A DNA stretch of 64,000 nt from Paracoccus sp. MC1862 (GTDB lineage: Bacteria > Pseudomonadota > Alphaproteobacteria > Rhodobacterales > Rhodobacteraceae): assembly GCF_016617715.1 (NCBI RefSeq), contig NZ_CP067225.1:1426001-1490000 (forward strand), read 5' to 3'. Positions 35,683 to 45,884 of this stretch are shown piece by piece. Position 1 is the first letter of the stretch. Every line of letters begins with the position of its first letter. The notes under the pieces are model-generated. The model worked only from the letters and a program-made list of their open reading frames with translations, was not told where the DNA came from and made no database searches. The translations under genes and the position numbers were made by a program.

Positions 35683-37065
35683 ATGGGCCATCAGGACGAT
35701 CCCTTCGGCCTTGGCGACCCCGGACGCACCCGCATCCGCCCCATCGGCGCGGGCCGGCCACTTGCCGAGGCACAGCCTCCGATCGCCGCCGGATGGAAGG
35801 CGACCGGTTCCTCATGGCAGGCGGGCTCCGACGCCGCGCCGCGCGCGCGGCGCGGACGGGCCCATCCCAATCCGCTGGTCGCCGCGCATGCAACGCTCCT
35901 TGAACTCGCGCCCGAACTCGAGCGGGCCAATCCTCCTGACCGACCCGAGGCGCTGCGGGCGCGACTTCAGGCCGTGCTGATCGAGGGACGGGAGGCCTCG
36001 GTCGCGGCGGGGATGCCACTGGCCCGCGCCGATCAGGGCGCCTGGTTCGTCGCGGCGCTGCTGGATGATCTCGCGCTCAATACGCCTTGGGGAGGACAAA
36101 GCGGCTGGCCGCGCCAGCCGCTGGTCACGCAGATGAGCGGCGAGGTCGATGCCGGCACCCGCTTCTTCGACCGGCTGGAGACGTTGATGCGCAATCCGGT
36201 TGCCGAACGCGACCTGCTGGAACTTGCCTGGCTCTGCCTGTGCCTGGGCTTTCGCGGCAAGTATCGCGTCCAAGGCAGTGCGGGCGAAGGCGCGCTTGTG
36301 GCGTTGCGGAGCCAGATCGCCCGGCTTTTGCGCGACCCCGAGCGCGAGGCGGCGCCCCTTGCGCCTCACGGTGCAGGGGTAGAGGCGCCTGACGTGCCTC
36401 GGAGGTTCACGATACCGCTGTGGACATTGTGGCTGACGGCGCTGGCACTGGCGCTGGCCATCCATGCCGGCCTCTCCATGCGATTGTCGCATCAGGCGCA
36501 GGAACTGTTCGTGCAGGCTTCGGCCCTGCCGCCGCCCGATCGTGCCCCCATCTTCCGGCCGCTGCGCCGAACCGACGCCGAGCCCCTGGTCCTGACCGGC
36601 CCCGTTGTCGACCCCCTGCTGCCGGAGTTCGAACGCGCCGTGCCAACGGCGCTGCGCTCCGCCCTGCAGGGACGCGAGACACCGGGGCTTGCCGTGCTTG
36701 TCGTGCAGGCCAGCGATCCCGAACTGTTCCGTTCGGCCAAGGCGGTGATCAATCCCACCTACCAGCCGCTCATTGACGCGATCGGCCGGACCATCGTCGC
36801 CAATCTGCACCGGATCGGCGGAGTGGCGGTCAGCGGCCACACGGACAACGTGCCGGTGCAGCGCTCGAACCCCTTCGCCTCGAACCAGGGACTGTCCGAG
36901 GCCCGAGCCGAGAACATCGCCAAGGCCCTGGCGGCCGCCGGCGTTCCGCCCGAGCTGCTCAGCGCCGCCGGCCGCGCAGACGCCGAGCCGGTGGCCGACA
37001 ACACCACCCCGCAGGGTCGCGCCCGCAACCGCCGGATCGAGATCCGGATCGAGAAGAGGCAGTGA
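35683..37065 (+). CDS. tssL: T6SS membrane-complex protein TssL with C-terminal OmpA domain
   Basis: A 460-residue DotU-type TssL. The cytoplasmic DotU domain (about residues 60-240) has NPLVAAHATLLELAPELERA and ELAWLCLCLGFRGKYRVQG; one transmembrane helix lies at about 247-266, and the periplasmic C-terminus is an OmpA-like peptidoglycan-binding domain (SGHTDNVPVQRSNPFASNQG LSEARAENIAKAL, ending ARNRRIEIRIEK). The ATG at 35683 has AGGAGGGCGG before it. It starts 11 bp after tssK and precedes tssM by 1 bp. Confidence 0.95.
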   Translation: MGHQDDPFGLGDPGRTRIRPIGAGRPLAEAQPPIAAGWKATGSSWQAGSDAAPRARRGRAHPNPLVAAHATLLELAPELERANPPDRPEALRARLQAVLIEGREASVAAGMPLARADQGAWFVAALLDDLALNTPWGGQSGWPRQPLVTQMSGEVDAGTRFFDRLETLMRNPVAERDLLELAWLCLCLGFRGKYRVQGSAGEGALVALRSQIARLLRDPEREAAPLAPHGAGVEAPDVPRRFTIPLWTLWLTALALALAIHAGLSMRLSHQAQELFVQASALPPPDRAPIFRPLRRTDAEPLVLTGPVVDPLLPEFERAVPTALRSALQGRETPGLAVLVVQASDPELFRSAKAVINPTYQPLIDAIGRTIVANLHRIGGVAVSGHTDNVPVQRSNPFASNQGLSEARAENIAKALAAAGVPPELLSAAGRADAEPVADNTTPQGRARNRRIEIRIEKRQ

Positions 37066-37066
37066 T

Positions 37067-40000
37067 ATGCGTGTCCTGAAGGCCATGTTCCGCTTTTTGC
37101 TCTCACGCGGACTGTGGACCTTCCTGGGCCTTGCCCTGCTGGCGGCCGGGGTGTGGTTCTACGGGCCGCTGGTTTCGATCGGCGGTGCCGTTCCCCTGGA
37201 AAGCGCGGAAGTGCGCGCCATTGTCATGGGCACGATCCTTGTCCTGTGGCTGGTCATCCTGCTGATCGGGCAGATGCGCGCCGCACGGCGCAACCGGATG
37301 TTCGTCACCGAACTGGCCCCGCCCGCGCCCGCGTCCCCGACCCCCGATGCCGCGGCCGAGATCGGCAGCAAGTTCCAGGACATCCTGGCCACCCTGGGCC
37401 GTTCGCGCTTGGGCAAGCGACGCTTCCTGCGCGAGATGCCCTGGTATGTCATCATCGGCCCTCCCGGCACCGGCAAGACCACCGCGCTGCGCCAGTCCGG
37501 GCTGAAGTTTCCCATCGCCCTGGACGACGACCTGAAAGGCGTCGGGGGCACGCGCAACTGCGACTGGTTCTTCACGGAAGAGGCGGTGCTGGTCGATACT
37601 GCGGGCCGCTATACCGACCAGTCCAGCGAGCCCGAGCGCGACGCGGCGGAATGGGCGGGTTTTCTGGACCTGCTTAAGAAGCATCGCGGCCGGCGCGCGC
37701 TGAACGGGGTGATCGTGGCCTTGTCGCTGGACGAGATTCTGGGCCCCGAAGACGCTCTGCGCCATCATGCGCGCGAAATCCGCAAGCGCCTCACCGAAAT
37801 TGGCGAACGGCTGCAGATGCAGCTTCCGGTCTACCTGATGCTGACCAAGGCCGACCGGTTGCCCGGCTTCGAGGCCTTCTTCGGCGCGCTGAACTCGCGC
37901 GAACGGGCGCAGGTCTGGGGCGCCACCCTGGCCGTGGACCAGCAGCCCGAACCCGAGGCGATCGTCCGCGAGTTCCGCAGCCTCGGAATCGTGCTCGAAG
38001 GCCGCCTGGATGCGCGGCTGGCCGAGGATGCCGACCTGCCCGAGCGCGCCGCGATCTTCCGCTTCCCGGCCGAGTTCGAACGCCTGGAGCCGCGCCTGCG
38101 GTTGCTGATCGACACCACCTTCGGGGAAAGCCGCTATGAGCAAGCGCCCTGGCTGCGCGGTTTCTATCTGACCTCGGCCACGCAGGAGGGATCGCCCCTT
38201 GACCGGATGGTGGCGGGAATTGCCGCAGGTTTCGGCCTGGCCCCGGCGCCGGCCATCCATCGTGCGCTGGGCGAGCGGCGGTCGTTCTTCCTGCACGATC
38301 TTCTGGCCGGTGTGATCTTCGGCGAGGCGGGGCTGGCGCTGTTCGATCCCCGGGCCGAAGAGCGCCGGACATGGATCTGGCGCGGCTCGGCGGCGGTGGC
38401 GGCGCTGCTGGTCCTGCTGGCGGGATTGGCCTTCCTGGTCAACTTCACCCGCCAATCCGGCGCGGTCGCCGACCAGGCAAGCCTATTCGCCGACCTGTCC
38501 GGACGGCTGGCCAACGCCGCCTCGCGCCAGGCTCCAACCGAGCCCCTCGACCTTCCCGTGGCGCTGGACGCGGTGACCCGGATCGCGGCCGCGCGGGCCG
38601 AGGTGCCGGGGGGACCCTTGGCGCTGATCGGCCCCTCGGCGATGGCCGAGATCGCGCGCGCGAGCGATCTTGCCTACGAGCGGGGTCTCCGGAACCTTCT
38701 CGAGCCGCGCATGGTCGCCTTTCTTGAAGCAACCATGTGGCGACAGATCCGCGATCCCGATTTCCTGCTGGGTGCGACGAAGGCCTATCAGATGCTGACC
38801 GGGCTGGGACCCTATGACAGGGTCTGGCTGGCAGACTGGTGGCAGCAGGTTCTGCCCGGGTTTGCCGCCGAGCCGCTGTTTCCGACCGAGGCCGCCCGCG
38901 CCCATCAACTGGCCGCGCTGGAGCGTCTGGGAACCGACGAGACGCGCATCGCGGCTGATCCCGAACTGGTCGAGGCCGCCCTGCAGACGATCTGCACCGT
39001 GCCGCTGTCGGTGCGCGCCTATCGCAGCCTGAGGTCCGAGCCCGAGATCACCGGCCTGCCCGTGTGGATTCCCGCAGAAAAAGCCGGTCCGATGGCGACG
39101 CAGGTCCTGACGCGGCTGTCCGGCCAGACCCTGCGGCAGGGCATTCCGGGGGTTTTTACCTGGCAGGGTTTCCATGCTGCGGTCCTGCCGCTGCTGCCGG
39201 TGACTGCAGAGGCGGCTCTGCACGACCGCGAGGTCTTTGCCGGGGGATGTGCGGAAAGCTCGGATGCCTCGGCCGAGACGCTGCAAGCGGACATGATGAA
39301 GCTTTACCAGGATGATTTCATCAGCCAGTGGGACAGCTTCCTGCGCGACGTGCGGCTGGCGCCGATCCCGGACCTGGCGACCGCGACCGCCAGTCTCAAG
39401 GATCTCGCCAGTCCCGACAGCACGCTGAAGAGGCTCTTGAACGCTGTGGTCGCCGAGACCGACCTGACCCGCCCGCCCGAGGAAGGCAGCGCCCCGGAGA
39501 TCGATCCCGGCGTGCTGAAGAAGATGGCCGGCCGACTTGGCCTGGGCAAAGCCGCGAAGATCGGCACCAAGGTCGCAGACGTGGCCGGGGACCGGGGCGG
39601 GGCCGCCCCCCCGCCGCCCGGCGCCGAGATCGCCCGCCATTTCGCGCCGCTGAAGGCGATCGTGACCGAGGTGGACGGCAAGCCGCCCCTGATCACGGAT
39701 GCGGAGGCCGCTCTGGGCGCCCTCTCCAAGGAACTGCTGAGCGTCCAGGCAAGCCCCGATCCGCAGGCGGCGTTGCTGTCGCGGGGCGGCCTGCCGCAAC
39801 TGACCGGAGACCTGCGGAATGTCGCGGCCACCCTTCCCGACCCGGTGAACGCATGGCTTGCCTCGATTGCCGGCGATACGATCAGCGTCACGCGCGAGGC
39901 GATCGTCGCCCAGTTGAATGCACGCTTCCGGGCCGATGTGCTGCCCTTCTGCCGCATGGCGACGGCGGGGCGCTATCCCTTTGACCCCGGCGCCATCATC

Positions 40001-40597
40001 GACGTGACCGTAAGTGATTTCCAGCAGCTTTTCGGCCCCGGCGGCCGCTTCGATAGCTTCACCAACGACACGCTGGCCCCCTATGTGGACACAAGCGTGC
40101 GGCCTTGGCGCTGGCGGACCGATCTGGGCCTGAACGCCCGCACTCTGGCGCCCTTCGAACAGGCGCGCACGCTGCGGGACGCCCTGTTTCCCGGCGGCGC
40201 GGGTCCGGTCCTGGCCTTCACGCTGGAGGCCAAGGACCTGACCCCGAACGCCGCACGGGTCACGCTGGACGTGGACGGTCAAAGCATCGTCTACTTCAAC
40301 AACCCCACTCGCCCCGTGCCGATGACCTGGCCCGGCAAGGACGGTACCAACCTGATCTCGCTGAGCTTCACTCCCTTGGACGGATCAGGCGAAGCGTTGA
40401 TCACCGAAACCGGCGCCTGGGCCTGGTTGCGGCTGATCCGGAAGGCCGGGCTTGCGCCGACAGCGCAACCCGAAGTCTTCGGCCTGCGTCTTGCCGTAGG
40501 TCCTTATGCCGCAAGCTTCGAACTTCGGGCGGCTTCGGTCGAAAACCCGTTCGACCTCGGGATGTTCGGGGCTTTCCGATGCCCGGACACCTTCTGA
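37067..40597 (+). CDS. tssM: T6SS membrane-complex protein TssM (IcmF)
   Basis: A 1176-residue TssM. Two N-terminal transmembrane helices (about residues 12-32 and 48-68) are followed by the cytoplasmic GTPase-like domain with Walker A GPPGTGKTTALRQSG at about 132-146 and DTAGRYTDQ. A third transmembrane helix lies near 440, and the large periplasmic region ends in the DUF1215/C-terminal domains that contact TssJ. Length and order match canonical TssM. It overlaps tagF by 19 bp. Confidence 0.97.
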   Translation: MRVLKAMFRFLLSRGLWTFLGLALLAAGVWFYGPLVSIGGAVPLESAEVRAIVMGTILVLWLVILLIGQMRAARRNRMFVTELAPPAPASPTPDAAAEIGSKFQDILATLGRSRLGKRRFLREMPWYVIIGPPGTGKTTALRQSGLKFPIALDDDLKGVGGTRNCDWFFTEEAVLVDTAGRYTDQSSEPERDAAEWAGFLDLLKKHRGRRALNGVIVALSLDEILGPEDALRHHAREIRKRLTEIGERLQMQLPVYLMLTKADRLPGFEAFFGALNSRERAQVWGATLAVDQQPEPEAIVREFRSLGIVLEGRLDARLAEDADLPERAAIFRFPAEFERLEPRLRLLIDTTFGESRYEQAPWLRGFYLTSATQEGSPLDRMVAGIAAGFGLAPAPAIHRALGERRSFFLHDLLAGVIFGEAGLALFDPRAEERRTWIWRGSAAVAALLVLLAGLAFLVNFTRQSGAVADQASLFADLSGRLANAASRQAPTEPLDLPVALDAVTRIAAARAEVPGGPLALIGPSAMAEIARASDLAYERGLRNLLEPRMVAFLEATMWRQIRDPDFLLGATKAYQMLTGLGPYDRVWLADWWQQVLPGFAAEPLFPTEAARAHQLAALERLGTDETRIAADPELVEAALQTICTVPLSVRAYRSLRSEPEITGLPVWIPAEKAGPMATQVLTRLSGQTLRQGIPGVFTWQGFHAAVLPLLPVTAEAALHDREVFAGGCAESSDASAETLQADMMKLYQDDFISQWDSFLRDVRLAPIPDLATATASLKDLASPDSTLKRLLNAVVAETDLTRPPEEGSAPEIDPGVLKKMAGRLGLGKAAKIGTKVADVAGDRGGAAPPPPGAEIARHFAPLKAIVTEVDGKPPLITDAEAALGALSKELLSVQASPDPQAALLSRGGLPQLTGDLRNVAATLPDPVNAWLASIAGDTISVTREAIVAQLNARFRADVLPFCRMATAGRYPFDPGAIIDVTVSDFQQLFGPGGRFDSFTNDTLAPYVDTSVRPWRWRTDLGLNARTLAPFEQARTLRDALFPGGAGPVLAFTLEAKDLTPNAARVTLDVDGQSIVYFNNPTRPVPMTWPGKDGTNLISLSFTPLDGSGEALITETGAWAWLRLIRKAGLAPTAQPEVFGLRLAVGPYAASFELRAASVENPFDLGMFGAFRCPDTF

Positions 40598-41073
40598 ACA
40601 CACAGGCAGGCTTCTGGGGCAAACTGCCGGTTCGCGGCGATTTCGTCGGCCGTGGCCTGCCCGGGGGTTTTCGACGCCGCTGGGACGCCTGGGCATCTGC
40701 CCATCTCGCCCGCCGTACCGACTGGCCGCAAGGCGGGCTGCGGCTGCGGATCGAGGGCGGGAAGCGCGCCGCGGCGGGGCTGGTCCTGCCCTCGGCGGAC
40801 CGGATTGGGCGGCCGTTTCCCCTGGCCCTGTTCCTGCTGGCCGACGCCCTGCCCGGCGTGCCGGCGCTGGAGCCCTGGTGCGAGGCCGCGCTGGCCGCCA
40901 CGGCGGAAGCGGAGCCCGAGGCGCTGGGCAGGGCCCTGGAGCGTCTGCCCTTGCCCGATGGCGCGCCTGAAGATGGTCCGCCGCTGCTGCTGTGGCGACG
41001 CGGCCTTGCTCCGGTTCCGGCCGACCCCTGGGGGCCAGAGCAGGCGCTGGCCGCAGTCTTCAGTTCAGATTGA
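40579..41073 (+). CDS. tagF: T6SS post-translational regulator TagF
   Basis: A 164-residue TagF-domain protein: GFWGKLPVRGDFVGRGLPGG FRRRWDAWA and LVLPSADRIGRPFPLALFL are characteristic. In Pseudomonas TagF represses assembly independently of the threonine-phosphorylation pathway. It is shorter than many TagF proteins. The start lies within the end of tssM, and the stop overlaps the convergent vgrG by 14 bp, so it is the last gene of the plus-strand operon. Confidence 0.85.
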   Translation: MPGHLLNTQAGFWGKLPVRGDFVGRGLPGGFRRRWDAWASAHLARRTDWPQGGLRLRIEGGKRAAAGLVLPSADRIGRPFPLALFLLADALPGVPALEPWCEAALAATAEAEPEALGRALERLPLPDGAPEDGPPLLLWRRGLAPVPADPWGPEQALAAVFSSD

Positions 41074-43387
41074 TCTTCGATCCCTTGATCGTCGTCTCGC
41101 CACGGGCCTGAACGTTGATGGCGCCCGATCCCTTCACGGTGATGTCCTTGCCCTCGATGGTTATGGTGCCATCATTCTTCAGCACGATGGCCGATGAGCC
41201 GCAGGTGATCGCGATCGACTCGGCCGCGACGATCGCCAGCGTAGCGCCTACGTCCAAGGCCATCTTGCCGGTGACCTTATGGCCCTCGTCACCGCCGACC
41301 TGCGTCGCCCGCTTGCCGGTGATTTCCAGCGCCGCGTCGCCGCCGACCTTTTCCCCGCGGTTGCGGGTGATCGAGACGCTCTCGTTGCCTGTCACGCCGA
41401 CCGTGCGGTTGCCGCCAATGGTCCATCCGTCGTCCGACGTGATCGCATGCGTCTGCCCCGCCATCACGGTCACGGCCCGCTGCCCGACGATGGTGTTGGT
41501 CTGCGCCGCCCCGACGCTGCGGGTTTCGCTGGCGATCACGCTGTCCACGCGGGCCGCCATGACGGTGACGGTCTGGGTGCTGCCCACTGTCTGGGTGTGG
41601 GTGCCGTCGATGCTTTCCGTCGAGCTTGCCGCGACATGGATCGTTTCGGTGGCGCCGACATCGAGGCTGCGATGGGCGCCGACCGTCTCGGTGTCGTCCG
41701 CGCCGATGGAAACGGTGCGGTTCGCCTTGACGCTGGTGAACTTGTCGTTGCCCACGCTTTCGCGCCGGTCGTTGCCGACGGATTGCGTGGCGTCGTTGAC
41801 GACATCCTCGATCCAGTCATGGCCGATGCTGCGGGTCTCGTCGTTCTTGATCAGTTCGTTATGGTCCTTCTGGGCCTGGAAATATACCTCCTCGGCACCC
41901 GCCTTGTCCTCGAAGCGCAACTCGTTCCAGCCTCCTCCGCCCGGAGAGCTGCTCGACTTCCAGCCCGACTGCGTGGCGCTGCCGGGCAGGCCATAGGGGG
42001 GGATCTGCTCGGCATTGTAGACGCGGCCGGTGATGATAGGGCGGTCGGGATCGCCGTCGAGGAAATCGACGATCACCTCCTGCCCGATGCGGGGGATCTG
42101 GATGAAACCCCAGCCCGAGCCGGCCCAGCTCTGGCTGACGCGCACGAAGCAGCTAGAATGGGCGTCGCGGGCCCCCTTGCGGTCCCAGAAGAACTGCACC
42201 TTCACCCGGGCGTGCTCGTCCGTATGGATCTCGGCCCCGGCAGGGCCGACGACCACCGCGGTCTGCGGCCCACGCATGGGCCGCCGCGACGTGCGCCGTT
42301 CGGGCCGAAAAAGGATGCGGGCGGGCGCACATGTCAGGGTGACGCGGTAGCCAAGGGGGTCGCCGTCGTCCGCACGCGCGCGCTGTCCGGCGCGCACCTG
42401 TTCGTCCCACATCCGATAGCTGGCCCGCAGCACCAGATGGGCCGCGTTCTCTGCCTCGCGCGGGAAACCGGCGAGGGTGAAGCGCCGCCCGGGGCCCAAG
42501 GGGCGCGCGGTCCCCTCGGCCCGGACCCGCTCGAACCCGGCCTGCGCCTCCTCCAGCCGAATGCCGGCCAGCCGGTCGCCGCGCCCGACGTCCAGATGGC
42601 GGCCGGGATAGAGATAAACTTCGCGTCGATCGCCGACATGGCCCTCGGGGTTGCTGGCCTTGATCAGGAGGTCCGCCGAGGGCTTAAGGAAATCGTAATC
42701 GGTCTGCGCAAATGCACCGATCCGCACCGAGGCCCGGGGCACCCAGCCGGTCAGGTAGTCCCCCTCGCGCGGGGCGGTCGGGCTGTCGGGCTCATAAGCG
42801 ATCTCGTCGGCGCCTGGCGCAGGCTTCATCGCGGCATTGGCATCGGCCAGCACGGCGACATGGCCGTTTTCGGAATGCTCGAAAAAATAAAAGATCCCCT
42901 CCTCCTCCATCAGCCGCTGGAGGAAGTCGAGGTCGCTCTCCTCGAATTGCACGCAATAGTCCCGCGGCGCATAGCTGCCATCCAGCCGCTTTTCCGTGAC
43001 GACATCGGGATAGGCGCGCAGCACCTCCTCGATGATGTCGGGGACCGACAGGTTCTGGAAGATGCGGTTGTCGGTCGCAAGGCTGGCGAACCACAGAGCC
43101 GGGCGCAGCAGCAGCCGGTAGAAGGCGAAGTCGTCGCGGATCTCGGCCAGCCCGAACTCGGCGACATGGCCGTCGAAATGCCGCGGCTCGCTGTCTTCGG
43201 GCCCGGCCACGGTGATGGTGGCCCGAGTCCCCAGGACGCTCGCGGCCTTCAGGTCCAGCGTCTTGGCCGAAATGCGCAGATCGAAGGCGAAGGGGGTCGA
43301 GACCTCCTCCTCGCCCTCCATGCGCTCAAAGCTGAAGGACTCGCTGATGGCGGGAATGGCGACGGTGATCTCGCGGGCGGATGACAT
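41060..43387 (-). CDS. vgrG: T6SS spike protein VgrG (TssI)
   Basis: A 775-residue VgrG. The gp27-like part includes RPALWFASLATDNRIFQNLS VPDIIEEVL and QFEESDLDFLQRLMEEEGIF YFFEH; the gp5 OB-fold has VGPAGAEIHTDEHARVKVQF FWDRKG and DGDPDRPIITGRVYNAEQIP P. From about residue 500 a long run of short valine/threonine repeats (SIG, SVG, TVG every 8-10 residues) forms the beta-helix, ending TTIKGSKINLN with no extra effector domain. GGAGG stands close before the ATG at 43387. A PAAR-like tip would come from the DUF4150 protein. Confidence 0.95.
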   Translation of the reverse strand: MSSAREITVAIPAISESFSFERMEGEEEVSTPFAFDLRISAKTLDLKAASVLGTRATITVAGPEDSEPRHFDGHVAEFGLAEIRDDFAFYRLLLRPALWFASLATDNRIFQNLSVPDIIEEVLRAYPDVVTEKRLDGSYAPRDYCVQFEESDLDFLQRLMEEEGIFYFFEHSENGHVAVLADANAAMKPAPGADEIAYEPDSPTAPREGDYLTGWVPRASVRIGAFAQTDYDFLKPSADLLIKASNPEGHVGDRREVYLYPGRHLDVGRGDRLAGIRLEEAQAGFERVRAEGTARPLGPGRRFTLAGFPREAENAAHLVLRASYRMWDEQVRAGQRARADDGDPLGYRVTLTCAPARILFRPERRTSRRPMRGPQTAVVVGPAGAEIHTDEHARVKVQFFWDRKGARDAHSSCFVRVSQSWAGSGWGFIQIPRIGQEVIVDFLDGDPDRPIITGRVYNAEQIPPYGLPGSATQSGWKSSSSPGGGGWNELRFEDKAGAEEVYFQAQKDHNELIKNDETRSIGHDWIEDVVNDATQSVGNDRRESVGNDKFTSVKANRTVSIGADDTETVGAHRSLDVGATETIHVAASSTESIDGTHTQTVGSTQTVTVMAARVDSVIASETRSVGAAQTNTIVGQRAVTVMAGQTHAITSDDGWTIGGNRTVGVTGNESVSITRNRGEKVGGDAALEITGKRATQVGGDEGHKVTGKMALDVGATLAIVAAESIAITCGSSAIVLKNDGTITIEGKDITVKGSGAINVQARGETTIKGSKINLN

Positions 43388-43481
43388 GCTGACCTCCTGC
43401 GGCCGGACCCGGGACCGAGACCGCAGGTCTTGCCGGATCTCTGGGTCCAGTATGCCGCAAGGCGGGCGAAGTAGCGAATGA

Positions 43482-45884
43482 TTACAGCACCTGCGGACAG
43501 GCAAGGCCCCGGGCCAGCTGTCGGGTGGACAGGGGGTTGGCCGGACGGTCGAAGGTCATTTCCAGAAACAGCCGGGCGCCCCCGATGCGCAGGTCGATCA
43601 GGAAGCGCAGGCCCCCGTCGCGTTCGCGCAACCGCAAGGGGCTCAGCAGGCGCAGCAGCCCCCAGGGACCGGGTTGCTCCAGACGCGCCGCTCCCTCGGG
43701 CGTCGAGAAATCGACGCTGATGCCCTCGGCCGCTCGTGGTCCTGGCCAGTCAAGAAGCAGGTTCTCGCCCGCTGCCCCTAGCGGTCCGCCCTGTCCGCCC
43801 AGGACCAGCGTGGCGCGGCCGCGTTCGGCCAGCGCCGCGGCGGTGATCCGCGCGCCTGGCGCAAGCGCCGCCCCCACGGCCAGCGCATGCTGAAGGAAGA
43901 CGGCGCTGTCAGGGTCCAGACCGGCCAAGCGGGCCTCGGGCTTCCAGCGCCAGCTTGCGGCCTCGCGATCCAGCAGGTCGGCATGGGCACCCAGGAAACG
44001 GTCGATGCCGCCGCCTGGACCAAGCAGTGCCGCCACGGCCGCGGGATCGGCATCCGGACCTTCGGAAAAGGGAAATCGGCCCGCCAGTGCCGACGCGCAA
44101 AGCGGCAGCACCTGGGTCTGCCATGCGCGGGTCACGGGATTGGTCAGATCGCTGACCTCGGCCGCGGTGCTCTCGGCAAAGGTGTCCTCGACCAGCCGTC
44201 CGATCAGGGGCGGGGCGTCGCGCAGCGCCTCGATCGACCGCACCCGGCCCTGCGCCGTCAGCAGGCGCCGCTGCGCGTCCGCGGCATCGCTGTCCATCGC
44301 GCCCAGCGCCACGTTCAGTTCGGCGAACCGCGCCGCGATCCGGGCAATCCGGCCAGTCTCGACATACTGGATCTCGGGGCCGAACCGCACGGCGATGGCC
44401 AGTTGCAGGGGATGGGGACGCGTGCGGTCCGTGCCGCCCGCCTGCCGCCACACCTCGGCAATCAGCGCCTTCAGCGGAGAGTCAGGCTGCGCCAGCGCCC
44501 CCGACACCAGCACCGCCCGCCGACGATCGTCGAACGAGCGCAGCCGCAGGTCGGCAAGCCAGGCCTCCCATCGGTCCAGGGTGGCCGCCTGTAGCAGGGC
44601 CATAACCTGATCGGGACTGTCATTGGCAACCAGGAGAGGATCGGAGAACAGCCGTTCCGCGGCCCTGCGTGCCGCCTCGACCGCAAGGCCTGCGCCGCGA
44701 GAGGCCGCCATGTCCCAGCCGGCAGCGGTATAAAGCCCCGGCAGAGGTGTTCCAATGGCCCGCCCCGATCGCCGCTCGGCGATTGTGCCCAGCGCCGGCA
44801 CTGCGTCGAGCGGGGACCACGCCGGCAGGGCAGCCGCTTGCGGCGACCGGCTCAGTTCCAGATAGGCGCGAACCGGCTCGGGCGCCTCGGCCGCAAGATC
44901 GCGCGCCTGGGCCAGCAACTCGGCGTCCGGTCCCGGGATTTTGGTTTCCGGGCGGGTAAGCAGGGCCAGAACATGCGGGGCAAGGCCCGTAAGCACCGGC
45001 TGGGCCGCCGCGCGATCCTCGGCCCAGCCGGCCAGCCACGAAGGGTGCCAGTCCATCGCCCCGGAGAGCACGGACCAGGCACGCACCGTGTCATAAGCGG
45101 CCGCCGGCTCGCCCTCGCTGGCCAGTGCCATCCCGATGGCTATCCCAAGCACCCTTGGAAGATGACGGGCGCGCAACTCGGCCAGCGTCGCGGCGGCGCG
45201 GCGGCCGGCATCCCGACCCGTCAGACCCGCCCAAGGCCTCAGCCGAACCTCGGACATACCGGCCGCAACCTGCCGAGCCGCAAGGTCCACACGATCCAGA
45301 CGGGCGGCGAGATCGGGAAAGACCGCATCGCGATCGAGACCCGCCGCGATCAGTTCGGCCTGAAAGATCCGCTCCAGCGCCCGTCCCTGCGTGCTCTCGA
45401 CCCAGAACGCCCATCCGACGGCCACCATGATCCATGCTCCGACCAGAACGGCCACCATCCCCCACCAGCCCGCCGGCAGGTCGCGGTCAAGCACCTGCCG
45501 GCGGGCCTCGATCCGTGCCAGGCAGTCGTCGATCAGCGCACGCACGGGGTCCAACCCCGGCCCGCCGCGCCGCAGGATCTCGGCCAGGGCGACACTGTCG
45601 ATTGCCCCAAGGCTCCGGGCGGCTCCCTGCCAGCCGGACAGCGCGAGGTTGGCCGCGCCGGCATCCTCCAGCAGCAGCGCCAGCGCGCCGCGTGCCGCGG
45701 CCACCGCCTGCGGCGGCAGGCCATGGCGCAGCGCGTCGGTCTCGAACCGTTCCAGCAGTACGCGGGCTTGGGCGACCAGCGCGCCCCTGTCCTCGGCCAC
45801 CACCGGCAAGCGGTCGGCATAGGCCAAGACCGGCCGGGCCAGCCGCTCGATTGGAGCGCCTACAGCTTCCCCTCGGCCTGCCAT
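43482..45884 (-). CDS. TssL/TssM-like hybrid membrane protein lacking the GTPase domain
   Basis: An 800-residue protein. Residues 10-75 (IERLARPVLAYADRLPVVAE, ALLLEDAG) resemble the start of a DotU/TssL cytoplasmic domain. One transmembrane helix lies at about 143-162, and the large remainder resembles the periplasmic half of TssM: VSDLTNPVTRAWQTQVLPLC, GRFPFSEG, LLGPGGGIDRFLGAH and WRWKPEARLAGLDPDSAVFL QHA all parallel segments of the canonical TssM in this window (for example FCRMATAGRYPFDPGAIIDV, FGPGGRFDSFTNDTLAP). There is no Walker A motif. It sits between vgrG and an M15-type peptidase gene, overlapping the latter by 25 bp. Confidence 0.8.
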   Translation of the reverse strand: MAGRGEAVGAPIERLARPVLAYADRLPVVAEDRGALVAQARVLLERFETDALRHGLPPQAVAAARGALALLLEDAGAANLALSGWQGAARSLGAIDSVALAEILRRGGPGLDPVRALIDDCLARIEARRQVLDRDLPAGWWGMVAVLVGAWIMVAVGWAFWVESTQGRALERIFQAELIAAGLDRDAVFPDLAARLDRVDLAARQVAAGMSEVRLRPWAGLTGRDAGRRAAATLAELRARHLPRVLGIAIGMALASEGEPAAAYDTVRAWSVLSGAMDWHPSWLAGWAEDRAAAQPVLTGLAPHVLALLTRPETKIPGPDAELLAQARDLAAEAPEPVRAYLELSRSPQAAALPAWSPLDAVPALGTIAERRSGRAIGTPLPGLYTAAGWDMAASRGAGLAVEAARRAAERLFSDPLLVANDSPDQVMALLQAATLDRWEAWLADLRLRSFDDRRRAVLVSGALAQPDSPLKALIAEVWRQAGGTDRTRPHPLQLAIAVRFGPEIQYVETGRIARIAARFAELNVALGAMDSDAADAQRRLLTAQGRVRSIEALRDAPPLIGRLVEDTFAESTAAEVSDLTNPVTRAWQTQVLPLCASALAGRFPFSEGPDADPAAVAALLGPGGGIDRFLGAHADLLDREAASWRWKPEARLAGLDPDSAVFLQHALAVGAALAPGARITAAALAERGRATLVLGGQGGPLGAAGENLLLDWPGPRAAEGISVDFSTPEGAARLEQPGPWGLLRLLSPLRLRERDGGLRFLIDLRIGGARLFLEMTFDRPANPLSTRQLARGLACPQVL

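Noticed and set aside
41090..41900. Regularly spaced short repeats resembling a CRISPR or satellite array
   Set aside because: They encode the valine/threonine repeats of the VgrG beta-helix and differ at the DNA level; there are no spacers or cas genes.
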